Origin: Bryobacteraceae bacterium
GTDB lineage: Bacteria; Acidobacteriota; Terriglobia; Bryobacterales; Bryobacteraceae
Direction of reading: 5' to 3'
Length of the DNA: 64,000 nt
NCBI GenBank assembly: GCA_023384675.1
Contig: JAHDVK010000011.1
Location: forward strand, 1 to 64,000
The notes under the pieces are model-generated. The model saw nothing but the letters and a program-made list of their open reading frames with translations. It did not search any database and was not told the origin of the DNA. How positions within the stretch are numbered: position 1 is the stretch's first letter; each line of letters begins with the position of its first letter. Below, piece after piece: positions 7,910-16,310 of this stretch. Position numbers and translations under genes: made by a program.

Positions 7910-8803
7910 TTAAGGCTGAAACCCCTGCGCTGGCAGCTTCGCCCCGCCCAGCGAAGCCGTCCCCAGCATGCCCCCCAACCCCATCGTCTCCACCGCCGTG
8001 GATGGAACGATGATCATCGACCCCTTCTCCTTGATCGCCTCATACAGCATGTTCATCGCCCGCAGATGCAGCGCCACGGGATTATCGTGATAAATCATCG
8101 CCGCGGCAGCGAACTTGTCCGCGATCTCCTGCTCCGCCTGACCGAGGATGGTGCGCGCCCGCCGCTCGCGTTCGGCCTGCGCCTCGCGCGACATCGCATC
8201 CTGCAACTGCGATGGGATCTGCACATCGCGAATCTCAACGCTCTGCACCGTGATACCCCACGGGTTGGTCTTCTCGTCGAGAATCCGCTGGAGCTCCTGC
8301 CCCAATAGCTCACGCTCCGCCACCATCTGGTGCAGTTCGTGCCGTCCGATTGACTCGCGCAACGCCGTCTGCGCGCTCAGCGAGATCGCCTCCTCGAAAT
8401 CCTGCACCTCCAGAATCGCCTTCTCGGCGTTCCAAACAAGCCAGAAGACGATCGCATCCACGTTCACGGGAACCGTGTCGCGCGTCAGCGTGGATTCGGC
8501 CGACACATTCGCCACCCGCACCCGCTGGTCCACCGCCAGGCTCACCGTGTCGATCACCGGAATCATGTGGAACAGCCCCGGGCCCCGCAGGCCCAAGTAG
8601 CGGCCAAACCGCAACACCGCAATCTTCTCCCACTGGTCCGCCACCCGGATGGCAAACAACGCATAAAAGCCGAGTACCAGGCCCACCGCCAGCGGCCAGG
8701 GACTCGAGAACACCACCGCCGCCACGCCCCCGGCGCCGGCCAGCGCCACCAGCAACGCCAGCCCCACGCCGCTCATTCCAGCCTGCCCGATCGAAAGCTT
8801 CAT
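7910..8803 (-). CDS. SPFH/Band-7 protein of the slipin type
   Basis: 297 residues. The N-terminus has hydrophobic segments (about 10-32 and 37-54) followed by a Band-7/SPFH domain (roughly 58-215) and a helical C-terminal tail. The sequence QWEKIAVLRFGRYLGLRGPGLFHMIP is characteristic of stomatin/slipin proteins, which organise membrane microdomains and membrane protease partners. No NfeD-type protease gene is next to it. Its start overlaps the stop of the GntR regulator (ATGA), so the pair is translationally coupled. Confidence 0.88.
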   Translation of the reverse strand: MKLSIGQAGMSGVGLALLVALAGAGGVAAVVFSSPWPLAVGLVLGFYALFAIRVADQWEKIAVLRFGRYLGLRGPGLFHMIPVIDTVSLAVDQRVRVANVSAESTLTRDTVPVNVDAIVFWLVWNAEKAILEVQDFEEAISLSAQTALRESIGRHELHQMVAERELLGQELQRILDEKTNPWGITVQSVEIRDVQIPSQLQDAMSREAQAERERRARTILGQAEQEIADKFAAAAMIYHDNPVALHLRAMNMLYEAIKEKGSMIIVPSTAVETMGLGGMLGTASLGGAKLPAQGFQP

Positions 8804-9231
8804 GACCCTGACCTGCCTTTCCTGCCTTTGTCCGAATCCAACTCGCGCAATCGCGACAACAAATCCCGCACGCTGAACCCTTCCGCGCCCGCCCGGGCCG
8901 CGAACTCGCCTACTATTTGATCCAGCCGCCGCTCACGCTCCACTTCGTCCACCGCCACCGGCTGGCGGCTGATAAACGTGCCCGTCCCTTGCTGCGTATC
9001 CAGAATCCCCCTGATCTCCAGTTCGCGGTAGGCCCGCATCACCGTGTTCGGGTTCACCGCGAGATCCACGGCCATCTGGCGTACGGTCGGCAACTGCGCG
9101 CCCGCCCGCAGCCGGCCCGCCGCGATCCCCCCCGTCACCTGATCGATGATCTGGCGGTACACCGGGACGCCGCTGCCCAGATCAAGCCGGAAGTCGGAGG
9201 AGAGCGCGCCTGATTGTCGCGTTTCTGTCAT
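8800..9231 (-). CDS. GntR-family regulator, YtrA-like
   Basis: 143 residues. An N-terminal winged helix (about 17-85, with LPTVRQMAVDLAVNPNTVMRAY) ends in the wing motif GTGTFIS. It has only a short helical tail in place of a ligand-binding domain, which is the YtrA subfamily layout. Such regulators usually control the membrane-protein gene co-transcribed with them, here the slipin. Inverted repeats lie immediately upstream of its start codon. Confidence 0.87.
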   Translation of the reverse strand: MTETRQSGALSSDFRLDLGSGVPVYRQIIDQVTGGIAAGRLRAGAQLPTVRQMAVDLAVNPNTVMRAYRELEIRGILDTQQGTGTFISRQPVAVDEVERERRLDQIVGEFAARAGAEGFSVRDLLSRLRELDSDKGRKGRSGS

Positions 9232-9260
9232 CTAGTGATATAGTGTATTAAGACACTAGT
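9232..9260. promoter_or_regulatory. Inverted-repeat operator upstream of the GntR gene
   Basis: Two nested inverted repeats share this site: TAGTGT (9241-9246) with ACACTA (9253-9258), and CTAGTG (9232-9237) with CACTAG (9254-9259). They begin at the base next to the GntR start codon and lie in the 74-bp divergent gap shared with the ManD-like gene. AT-rich TAGTGT/ACACTA boxes fit YtrA-type operators. Autoregulation is the likely function. Confidence 0.6.
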
Positions 9261-9305
9261 ACAAGTCAAGAGAAAAATGCAAAGGGCGATAGAATAGCAG
9301 GCGCC

Positions 9306-10640
9306 ATGAAGCGCCGATCCCTCCTCGCCCTCGCCGCGGCCGCACCGCTCACCCCGCGCGCCCTCGACGCGCAGCAACAAGCCGCCCGCGCCACCCGTGC
9401 GCTCCCCTCGCCCAAGATCCGCGATGTCCAGGTGATCGCCACCGCCCCCGCGGGCCTGCGTCTCGCCGTGGTCAAGGTGATCACCGACCAGGACGGGCTC
9501 TACGGCTACGGCTGCGCCACCTACACCCAGCGCGCCGACCTGGTCGTGCCCGCGGTCGAACGCTACCTCAAACCCTTTCTACTCGGCAAGCCCGCCGACC
9601 GCATCGACGACCTCTGGCAGGCCATGTACAACTCCTCCTACTGGCGCAACGGCCCCGTTCTCAATAACGGCATCAGCGGCGTGGACCAGGCCCTCTGGGA
9701 TATCAAGGGCCGCATGGCGAACATGCCCGTCTATCAACTCCTCGGCGGCAAGTGCCGCGAGGCCGCCGACTGCTACGCCCACGCCTCCGGCGCGGAAATC
9801 CCCCAGGTCATCGAAAGCGCGAAGAAATACATGGCCCAGGGCTATCGCCACATCCGCGTCCAGGTTGGCGTGCCCGGCATGGCGGGCTACGGCTCCGGCG
9901 CGGGCGCCGCCGCCGTCAAGGCTCTCCACTCCGGACGCGTCTTCGAACCCGAAGCCTACATCCGCCGCGCATTCCAGCTTTTCGAAGCCGCCCGCAAGGA
10001 ATTGGGAGACGAAATCGAACTGCTGCACGACGTTCACGAACGCATTTCTCCGATTCAGGCCGTGAAATTCTGTAAGGATGCCGAGAAATTCCGTCTCTTT
10101 TTCGTCGAAGATCCGGTCTCGCCCGAAGACATCGCCTGGTTCCGCCATATCCGGCAGCAATGCGCTACTCCGCTCGCCATGGGCGAGCTTTTCAACAGCC
10201 CCCACGAATGGAACCCGCTCATCGCTGAGCGCCTCATCGACTACATCCGCATCCACGTCTCCCAGGCCGGCGGACTCACGCCCTGCCGCAAAATCGCCGC
10301 GTTTGGCGAGCTTTTCGGCGTCAAAACCGCCTGGCACGGCCCCGGCGACGTCTCCCCCGTCGGCCACGCCGCCAACGTCGCCCTCGATCTCGCCTGCTAC
10401 AACTTCGGCGTGCAGGAAGGCCGGCAATTCAACGAGCGCGAGCGTGAAGTCTTCCCCGGCCTGCCCCGTCTCGAAAATGGTTATTTCTGGGCCACCGAGG
10501 CGCCCGGCTGGGGAATCGAAGTGGACGAAAAGGCCGCCGCGAAATACCCGTTCGGCTTCGGCGAACAGGGCGAACGTAAGGACCTGAACGGCGGCTGGGG
10601 TGAAATCCGGCGGCTCGACGGCACAATTATCAAACAATAA
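9306..10640 (+). CDS. Enolase-superfamily sugar-acid dehydratase, ManD-like
   Basis: 444 residues, with a short Tat-like N-terminal leader (KRRSLLALAAAAPL) that cytoplasmic ManD proteins lack. Metal ligands are visible as Asp242 (in LLHDVHER), Glu268 (in VEDP) and Glu294 (in GELF), with His244 and His344 (WHGPGD) as catalytic candidates. Their spacing matches D-mannonate/D-gluconate dehydratases. The expected product is 2-keto-3-deoxygluconate. The leader suggests periplasmic action, or the true start may be further in. It is followed 2 bp later by a phosphotriesterase-fold gene. Confidence 0.85.
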   Translation: MKRRSLLALAAAAPLTPRALDAQQQAARATRALPSPKIRDVQVIATAPAGLRLAVVKVITDQDGLYGYGCATYTQRADLVVPAVERYLKPFLLGKPADRIDDLWQAMYNSSYWRNGPVLNNGISGVDQALWDIKGRMANMPVYQLLGGKCREAADCYAHASGAEIPQVIESAKKYMAQGYRHIRVQVGVPGMAGYGSGAGAAAVKALHSGRVFEPEAYIRRAFQLFEAARKELGDEIELLHDVHERISPIQAVKFCKDAEKFRLFFVEDPVSPEDIAWFRHIRQQCATPLAMGELFNSPHEWNPLIAERLIDYIRIHVSQAGGLTPCRKIAAFGELFGVKTAWHGPGDVSPVGHAANVALDLACYNFGVQEGRQFNEREREVFPGLPRLENGYFWATEAPGWGIEVDEKAAAKYPFGFGEQGERKDLNGGWGEIRRLDGTIIKQ

Positions 10641-10642
10641 CC

Positions 10643-11521
10643 ATGGAACCGGTCATCGTCCGCAATTCAATTTTGACGCACGAACATGTGCTGGTAGACT
10701 TCATCGGCGCGGATCAAGCGTCGCCTTCTCGCTATAACGCGGATGAAGTCTTCGCCGCGGCACGGCCCAAGCTCGAAGCTGCGAGAAAATACGGCTGCCG
10801 CCGTCTCCTCGAATGTACCCCCGCCTTCCTCGGCCGCGATCCGCGCCTGCTGGTGCGCCTCCAGGAAGCCACCGGCGTCGAGCTATGGACCAACACCGGT
10901 CTCTACGCCGCCGCCAACCATAAGTTCCTCCCGGCCTTCGCCAAGACCGAATCGCCGCTCGCTCTCGCCAAACGCTGGATCGCCGAATGGCGCAACGGCG
11001 TCGATGGCGTCAAGCCCCGCTTCATCAAGATCGGCGTCAACAACGCCCCGCTCCATGAACTCGACCGCAAAGTAGTCGAGGCCGGCGCCATCGCTTCGCT
11101 CGAAACCGGCCTCACCATCGCCTGCCACACCAGCGGTGGCGGACCCGCGGCCGAAGCCACCATGGAGATCCTCGCCGCCCGCAAAGTGCCCCTCCACAAG
11201 TACGTCTGGGTGCACGCCCAGAACGAGAAAAGCAACCAGTACTTCGAAACCGCCGCGCGTGCCGGCGCCTGGGTCAGTTTCGACGGGCTCAGCGAAAAGT
11301 CGGACGAGCGCCACTGGCAGGCCTATTTCTGGATGCTCAACGCGGGCCTGCTTCAGCGCATGCTGCTTTCGCACGATTCCGGCTGGTATCGCGTGGGCGA
11401 GCCCGGCGGCGGCCGCTTCAACGGCTACACCTACGTCTACGAGAAATTTCTGCCGCGCGTGCCCGCGGAATTCCGCGAACTTCTGATGGTCACCAACCCG
11501 GTGAAAGCCTTCGGAGATTAA
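10643..11521 (+). CDS. Phosphotriesterase-family amidohydrolase
   Basis: 292 residues with the complete metal-site set of the PTE family: His13-x-His15, bridging Lys129 (RFIKIGVN), His162 (CHTS), His191 (VHAQ) and Asp245 (SHDSGW). Family members are lactonases, phosphotriesterases and related hydrolases. Coupled to a sugar-acid dehydratase, a lactonase or sugar-derivative hydrolase role is the best guess. It starts 2 bp after the ManD-like gene. Its stop overlaps the stop of the convergent aldolase by 4 bp. Confidence 0.83.
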   Translation: MEPVIVRNSILTHEHVLVDFIGADQASPSRYNADEVFAAARPKLEAARKYGCRRLLECTPAFLGRDPRLLVRLQEATGVELWTNTGLYAAANHKFLPAFAKTESPLALAKRWIAEWRNGVDGVKPRFIKIGVNNAPLHELDRKVVEAGAIASLETGLTIACHTSGGGPAAEATMEILAARKVPLHKYVWVHAQNEKSNQYFETAARAGAWVSFDGLSEKSDERHWQAYFWMLNAGLLQRMLLSHDSGWYRVGEPGGGRFNGYTYVYEKFLPRVPAEFRELLMVTNPVKAFGD

Positions 11522-12405
11522 CCCTTCAAGTCCGCGAACGCAGCTTCAATCTCCGCCTTCGCTTCCGGCCCCACCGGCGTCAGCGGCGCACGCACCGGGC
11601 CGCCGTAGTAGCCGTTCAAGTCCATCGCGTACTTCAGCCCTGGGATGCCGTATTTCGTGGTCACCAGCACCGCCGCGAGCGCGATGCGCCGCTGCCAGTC
11701 CATCGCGGCATCGAACTCGCGCTGCCGGTGCGCCTCCCAAATGGCGATGGTCGAATACGGCGCCGCGTTGGCATACGCCAGCACCGCACCCACCGCGCCC
11801 ACCGCGAACGAAGGCGCCAGCGTCGGCGCCGACCCCACCAGCACCTGAAACCCGGGCTTCGTCTCCCGGATCATCTGCATCACTTTCTCGATATTCCCCG
11901 AGCTCTCCTTGATCGCGATGATATTCGGATGCTCGCTCAGCGCGGCTACCGCATCTGCGGGAATATCCACCCCGGTCGCCTGCGGCCAGTTGTAGATCAT
12001 CAGCGGGATCTTCGCGGCATCCGCCACCGCGCGGTAATAGAGCGCCTGCGCGGCGCCGTTATTGACCAGGTTCTTGTAGTAATGCGGCGTGCGGACCATC
12101 GCCGCCTTGTAGCCCATCTCCGCCGCGCGGTTCGTCAGGTCCACCGTCTCGCGGACGCTCTCCACGCCCGTCCCGCACAACAGCAGCTTCTCCGGAGCGG
12201 CGTACTTCGCGACCAGCTCAAAGAGCCGCAGCTTCTCCTCGAACGTCAGAAAAACGCTCTCGCCCGTCGACCCGCATACGACATAACCGGCCAATCCTGT
12301 TTTGTTCCACTTCGTGATGTTGTGCTCGACCTTGGCCTCGTAGATCTCGCCGTCGCGGTCAAACGGTGTGGCGATGGGGGGGAAGATTCCGTGCAGCTTC
12401 AGCAT
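11518..12405 (-). CDS. DapA-family pyruvate-dependent aldolase
   Basis: 295 residues, a TIM barrel of the dihydrodipicolinate synthase superfamily. The pyruvate-binding motif is GSTGES (45-50), the catalytic Tyr is 138 (IYNWP) and the Schiff-base Lys is 166 (IAIKESS). Nothing shows it is the lysine-pathway enzyme. The family also contains 2-keto-3-deoxygluconate and 4-hydroxy-2-oxoglutarate aldolases, and the neighbouring ManD-like gene favours a 2-keto-3-deoxy sugar-acid substrate. It lies convergent to that operon and downstream of atpE on its own strand. Confidence 0.82.
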   Translation of the reverse strand: MLKLHGIFPPIATPFDRDGEIYEAKVEHNITKWNKTGLAGYVVCGSTGESVFLTFEEKLRLFELVAKYAAPEKLLLCGTGVESVRETVDLTNRAAEMGYKAAMVRTPHYYKNLVNNGAAQALYYRAVADAAKIPLMIYNWPQATGVDIPADAVAALSEHPNIIAIKESSGNIEKVMQMIRETKPGFQVLVGSAPTLAPSFAVGAVGAVLAYANAAPYSTIAIWEAHRQREFDAAMDWQRRIALAAVLVTTKYGIPGLKYAMDLNGYYGGPVRAPLTPVGPEAKAEIEAAFADLKG

Positions 12406-12428
12406 GCCTTGATACCTCGAATGCAGAC

Positions 12429-12460
12429 ACGACAGGCCAGCGCGAACGCTGGCCTGTCGT
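12429..12460 (-). terminator. Hairpin after the F0 gene cluster
   Basis: A perfect 14-bp stem (12429-12442 with 12447-12460) closes a 4-nt loop that reads TTCG on the minus strand, 24 bp after the atpE stop. There is no clear oligo-U run, so it may act as a processing or stability hairpin rather than a strong intrinsic terminator. It separates atpE from the aldolase gene. Confidence 0.65.
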
Positions 12461-12484
12461 CATTATTCATAGTGGCGTCCGCGC

Positions 12485-12766
12485 CTAGGTCTTGATCAGC
12501 GTAAACAAGGCCAGCGATTCGATAAACGCCAGACCGAGAATCAGCGTGATGCGGATTGGGCCCGCAGCGCCCGGATTCCGTGCCATGCCCTCCACCGCCG
12601 CGGCGATGGCCTTGCCTTGCGCCAGGCCGCAAAGGCTCGATGCGATCGCCATGGCGAACGGCACCGCCAGCAGAGTGCCTGCCGCAGCCGCGCCCGATTC
12701 CTGCGCAAACACCGGAACGGCGATGAACATCAGCGCCGCCACGATGGCCAAAGTCTTCAATGTCAT
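12485..12766 (-). CDS. atpE: F0F1 ATP synthase subunit c
   Basis: 93 residues. The ring subunit carries the ion-binding carboxylate Glu83 in the second helix (FIESLALF) and the loop motif ARNP between the helices. Gln50 and Ser84 sit at exactly the spacing of the Na+ ligands of Ilyobacter subunit c (Gln to Glu 33 residues, Glu-Ser adjacent), but the supporting Tyr is Phe88. The N-terminus has an extra signal-peptide-like segment ending VPVFAQ. Only ten residues follow Glu83, against about 18-24 in most subunits. It is the last gene of the F0 operon. Confidence 0.92.
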   Translation of the reverse strand: MTLKTLAIVAALMFIAVPVFAQESGAAAAGTLLAVPFAMAIASSLCGLAQGKAIAAAVEGMARNPGAAGPIRITLILGLAFIESLALFTLIKT

Positions 12767-12874
12767 TGTCTCTTTCTCCTTATCAAGTGCCGGACAGGAG
12801 GTGGTTGCCGTCGTGCGCCGGGGGGCGCCGGAGCCTCACACTGGCCGGCTTATCAAGCCGTTATGAACTCAGAA

Positions 12875-13618
12875 TTAATGCTCCTCGTGCGCCACTGCCA
12901 TCCCCACGTAGACAATGCTCAGCAGCGTGAAGATGAACGCTTGCAGGAAACTCACAAAGGCGTGCAGTCCCAGAAAGACCACCGGAACCACCCACGGAAC
13001 CAGGGCCAGAAAGCCCAGCGTCACCTCTTCGCCCGCGAACATGTTGGCGTAAAGACGAATTGTCAGTGACACCGGCCGGATGACGTGGCTGATGATCTCG
13101 AGCGGAAACATAAACCACGCCAGCCACCAGATCGGCCCCGCGTAGTGCTTCAGATGTCCAACCAGCCCCTGCGCTCTAACGCCCATCACGTTGTAGTAAC
13201 AGAACGAGATCAGCGCGACCCCCGCCGGCACAACGTAATACATCGTCGGCGACTCGAAGCTGGGTATAATTCCCATCAAATTCCCGATCAGGATGAAGAA
13301 AAAGAATGTGGCGAACATCGGCACGTATTTCTGGTAACCGTGCCCAATCACATCGCTGGCCTGCTGCCGCAGAAAACCATAGATGGCCTCAAACGCCAGC
13401 TGCGTCTTGCCCGGCTTATCCACCGACAGCCGCGGCCGCAACAGCGCCGCCAGCACCATCATCACCACGATGGTGAAAATCAGCATCGTCATCCAATTGC
13501 GCCAGGGATTCGCGGGATCGGCGGCGGGCATGCCGGCAGCGTTGAGGAATGCATTGGCGGGACCGGCCAGGTACTGGTTGAACAGGGCCGTCAGCCACAA
13601 CTCATGATGTTGAATCAT
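12875..13618 (-). CDS. atpB: F0F1 ATP synthase subunit a
   Basis: 247 residues with five to six membrane helices. The essential stator arginine is Arg188 in SLTIRLYANMFAG, followed by the conserved helix with Gln226 (FLQAFIFTLL). The protein forms the ion channel facing the c-ring. It overlaps the end of the atpI-like gene by 17 bp, and atpE follows after a 108-bp gap in which I see no gene. Confidence 0.95.
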   Translation of the reverse strand: MIQHHELWLTALFNQYLAGPANAFLNAAGMPAADPANPWRNWMTMLIFTIVVMMVLAALLRPRLSVDKPGKTQLAFEAIYGFLRQQASDVIGHGYQKYVPMFATFFFFILIGNLMGIIPSFESPTMYYVVPAGVALISFCYYNVMGVRAQGLVGHLKHYAGPIWWLAWFMFPLEIISHVIRPVSLTIRLYANMFAGEEVTLGFLALVPWVVPVVFLGLHAFVSFLQAFIFTLLSIVYVGMAVAHEEH

Positions 13619-13985
13619 TTTTCCACTCGTAGAGGGCTTCGAGCGTGATCGCCGCGACAGCCACCAGCAACCCCGTGACCAGTGCCGGCAGAATCACCTC
13701 ATAAACTCTTAAGATAACATACAGAACGCCCCCCAATAACAGGATTCTCAGGCTGTGAATCACCACCGACGCGCTCTTCGCCCGCCCTCCTTTCGCCGCC
13801 TCTTCCATCGCTCGTACCATCCGCTCCAGCCACCAGAAACTGAAGCCCGAAACCGCCGCCCCCGCCAGGAAACTCGCCGCCCCCCGCACGCCCTTAGCAA
13901 TCAGCCAGCCTGCCACGCCCAACCCTGCCAGCACGAGCATCAGTCGCGGAATCCGCTTGAGCGAATCGCCACCCGCGCCGCTCAT
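13602..13985 (-). CDS. atpI: AtpI-like small membrane protein (ATP synthase protein I)
   Basis: 127 residues with three to four predicted helices (about 13-28, 35-52, 77-93, 96-115). It lies directly before atpB, as ATP synthase protein I does in many operons. It may help c-ring assembly. Sequence similarity is weak, so the call rests on size, topology and position. The start ATG at 13985 overlaps the stop of the atpZ-like gene (ATGA), and its end overlaps atpB by 17 bp. Confidence 0.7.
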   Translation of the reverse strand: MSGAGGDSLKRIPRLMLVLAGLGVAGWLIAKGVRGAASFLAGAAVSGFSFWWLERMVRAMEEAAKGGRAKSASVVIHSLRILLLGGVLYVILRVYEVILPALVTGLLVAVAAITLEALYEWKNDSTS

Positions 13986-14236
13986 CGCTTCCGGTCCAGC
14001 CCTTCGATGCGCATGGCTTGCCGCCAAGTCTCGTACATCCCCGCCGCGCATCCCAGCAGCAATCCTGCCGTATCCAGCCACGCCACGCCCAACCGCGGCG
14101 CAAGCCACACACCCGCCAGATAGCCCACGTACCCCGCAATCGGCGTGATGAAGGCCAGCCCCATATACGCTCCCGCCTTCGCGTATCCCGTCATGCCGCG
14201 GCGTCCGTCCGGTTTCTGTTCGTCCACTGCCCGCAT
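13982..14236 (-). CDS. atpZ: AtpZ/AtpI-family F0 gene-cluster protein
   Basis: 84 residues with two membrane hairpin helices (AGAYMGLAFITPIAGYVGYLAGVWL and LDTAGLLLGCAAGMYETWR), the typical AtpZ layout. AtpZ and AtpI have been proposed to form an ion channel and to assist ATP synthase assembly. The ATG at 14236 is used; an in-frame ATG at 14194 would give 70 residues. The first choice leaves only 13 bp to the divergent peptidase gene. Confidence 0.75.
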   Translation of the reverse strand: MRAVDEQKPDGRRGMTGYAKAGAYMGLAFITPIAGYVGYLAGVWLAPRLGVAWLDTAGLLLGCAAGMYETWRQAMRIEGLDRKR

Positions 14237-14249
14237 TATACTTGCCGGT

Positions 14250-16310
14250 ATGCTCCGGGCACTGCTCTCTCTCGTACTTCTCCTTTCCCCCGCGACCCTG
14301 GCGGCGCAAAAACGGCTCATCACTCACGAAGACGTCTTCCTGATGCACCGCGTCGGCGCGCCCGTTCTCAGCCCCGACGGCCGCGTTGCCGTCGTCAGCG
14401 TCTCCGAACCCTCCTACGACGCCGGCCAGGAAACCAGCGATCTCTGGCTCATTCCCACCGATGGAAAAACGCCGCCCCGCCGTCTCACCCACACCCGCGG
14501 CGCCGAATCCAGCCCCGTCTTCTCGCCCGACGGCCGCACGCTCGCCTTCACCGCCCGCCGCGATGGCGACGAAGCTCCGCAAGTGTACCTGCTCCCCATG
14601 GATGGCGGCGAAGCCCGCCGCCTCACCAACCGCCCCACCGGCGCCTCTTCACCCGTCTTCCGGCCCGACGGCAAGGCGATCCTCTACCAGTCCATGACCT
14701 ACCCCGGCGCGCGCACCGATGAAGACAACCGCAAAGCCGCCGCCGCCCGGCGCGCCCGCAAAGACACCGCCAAAATCTTCGACACCTTCCCCGTCCGCTA
14801 TTGGAACTCCTGGCTCGACGATCGCGAACCCGTCCTCTTCGTCCAAAACCTCGAAGGCCCCGATGAACCCACCCTCCTCGCGCCGGGCGGCGGCCTTCAA
14901 GGCAATTTCAATCCCACCGGCAGCGGACAATCGCTCAGCCCGGTGTGGGCCCCCGATGGCTCCTTCATCGTCTTCGTCGCCACGGCGGACCGCCACACCA
15001 CCATGCACGCCGAAGTCGAAATGCACCTCTATCGCATCTCCGCCACCGGCGGCGCGCCCCAGCGCCTCACGCCCGCCGGCGCCAGTTACACCAAGCCCCA
15101 GTTCAGCCCCGGCGGGCAAACCCTCTATGCCTTCGAGAGCCGCACCTCCACGCCCTCGCAGATCTACTTCAACTCCCGCCTCGCCGCTTTTGCCGCGCCC
15201 GCGTTCAGTCAACCACGCATCCTCACCGCCGCATGGGACCGCTCCGCCGGCGCGCTCACCATCGATCCCAACGGCCGCACCCTCTACCTCGAAGCCGAGG
15301 ACGATGGCCACGACCGCATCTTCCGCCTGCCCGCCACCGGCGGACCGGTCGAAACCCTCTACACCCCGGAAACAGGCGCTCTCACGGACCTCAACATCGC
15401 CGGCGGCGTTTTCATAGCCAAATACTCCGCTTCCACCGACCCCGGCCAGGTCGTCCGCTTCGACCCCGCCCAAAAGAGCTTCATCAGGCTCACCAGCTTC
15501 AACGCCGATCGCCTCGCCCAGCTCGACCTGCCGCCCATGCAGCACTTCTGGTTCAACGCGCGCAACGGCAAGCGCATCCACAACGTCATCGTCCCGCCGC
15601 CCGCTCATGACCCCGCGAAGAAGTACCCCATCGTCGTCTTCCCCCACGGCGGCCCCAACTCCATGTCGAAGGACGCCTTCTCCACGCGCTGGAACTTCCA
15701 CCTGCTCACCTCGCCCGGCTACTTCCTGTTGATGACCAACTACACCGGCTCCACCGGCTTCGGCGAGAAGTTCACCGACGACATCGAGCGCGACGTCCTC
15801 CGTGGCCCCGCCCAGGAAGCCCTGCAAGCCATCGAAGAGGCCGCCAAGCGCTACCCCTCCATCGACCTCTCCCGCCAGGCCGCGATCGGCGCCTCCTATG
15901 GCGGCTACTTCATGAACTGGTTCAACGGCCACACGGACCAGTTCAAGTGCCTCGTCAATCACGCTGGCGCGGTGAACAACGAATCCCAGTACGGCGTCAA
16001 CGATGGCGGCCTTAGCCGTGAACTCCGCATGGGCGCGCCCGTCTGGGAGTTCGGCCAAGGCCAGTGGAACGACCAAAGTCCCATTCGCTATTCCTCGAAG
16101 TGGAAAACCCCCACCCTCGTCACCCAGGGCGAACTCGACTACCGCGTCCCCTTCGGCGAATCCATGACCACCTACAAGCTCCTCCAGCGCCGCCAGATCC
16201 CCGCGCGCTTCGTGCTCTTCCCCGACGAAGGCCATTGGATTCTCAAAGGCGAGAACAGTCGGGTCCATATGCGCGAAGTATTGGACTGGCTTGCAAAATA
16301 CCTCAAATAA
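14250..16310 (+). CDS. Secreted S9-family prolyl oligopeptidase/acylaminoacyl peptidase
   Basis: 686 residues. A signal peptide (about 1-20, ending LAAQ) is followed by TolB/WD40-like beta-propeller repeats (roughly 30-400) and an alpha/beta-hydrolase domain (about 430-686). The catalytic triad is visible: Ser549 in GASYGG, Asp630 in GELDYRVP and His662 in DEGHW. Family members cleave short peptides, often from the N-terminus. The start at 14250 gives a clean signal peptide; the longer upstream frame would cross the divergent atpZ gene. Confidence 0.9.
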   Translation: MLRALLSLVLLLSPATLAAQKRLITHEDVFLMHRVGAPVLSPDGRVAVVSVSEPSYDAGQETSDLWLIPTDGKTPPRRLTHTRGAESSPVFSPDGRTLAFTARRDGDEAPQVYLLPMDGGEARRLTNRPTGASSPVFRPDGKAILYQSMTYPGARTDEDNRKAAAARRARKDTAKIFDTFPVRYWNSWLDDREPVLFVQNLEGPDEPTLLAPGGGLQGNFNPTGSGQSLSPVWAPDGSFIVFVATADRHTTMHAEVEMHLYRISATGGAPQRLTPAGASYTKPQFSPGGQTLYAFESRTSTPSQIYFNSRLAAFAAPAFSQPRILTAAWDRSAGALTIDPNGRTLYLEAEDDGHDRIFRLPATGGPVETLYTPETGALTDLNIAGGVFIAKYSASTDPGQVVRFDPAQKSFIRLTSFNADRLAQLDLPPMQHFWFNARNGKRIHNVIVPPPAHDPAKKYPIVVFPHGGPNSMSKDAFSTRWNFHLLTSPGYFLLMTNYTGSTGFGEKFTDDIERDVLRGPAQEALQAIEEAAKRYPSIDLSRQAAIGASYGGYFMNWFNGHTDQFKCLVNHAGAVNNESQYGVNDGGLSRELRMGAPVWEFGQGQWNDQSPIRYSSKWKTPTLVTQGELDYRVPFGESMTTYKLLQRRQIPARFVLFPDEGHWILKGENSRVHMREVLDWLAKYLK

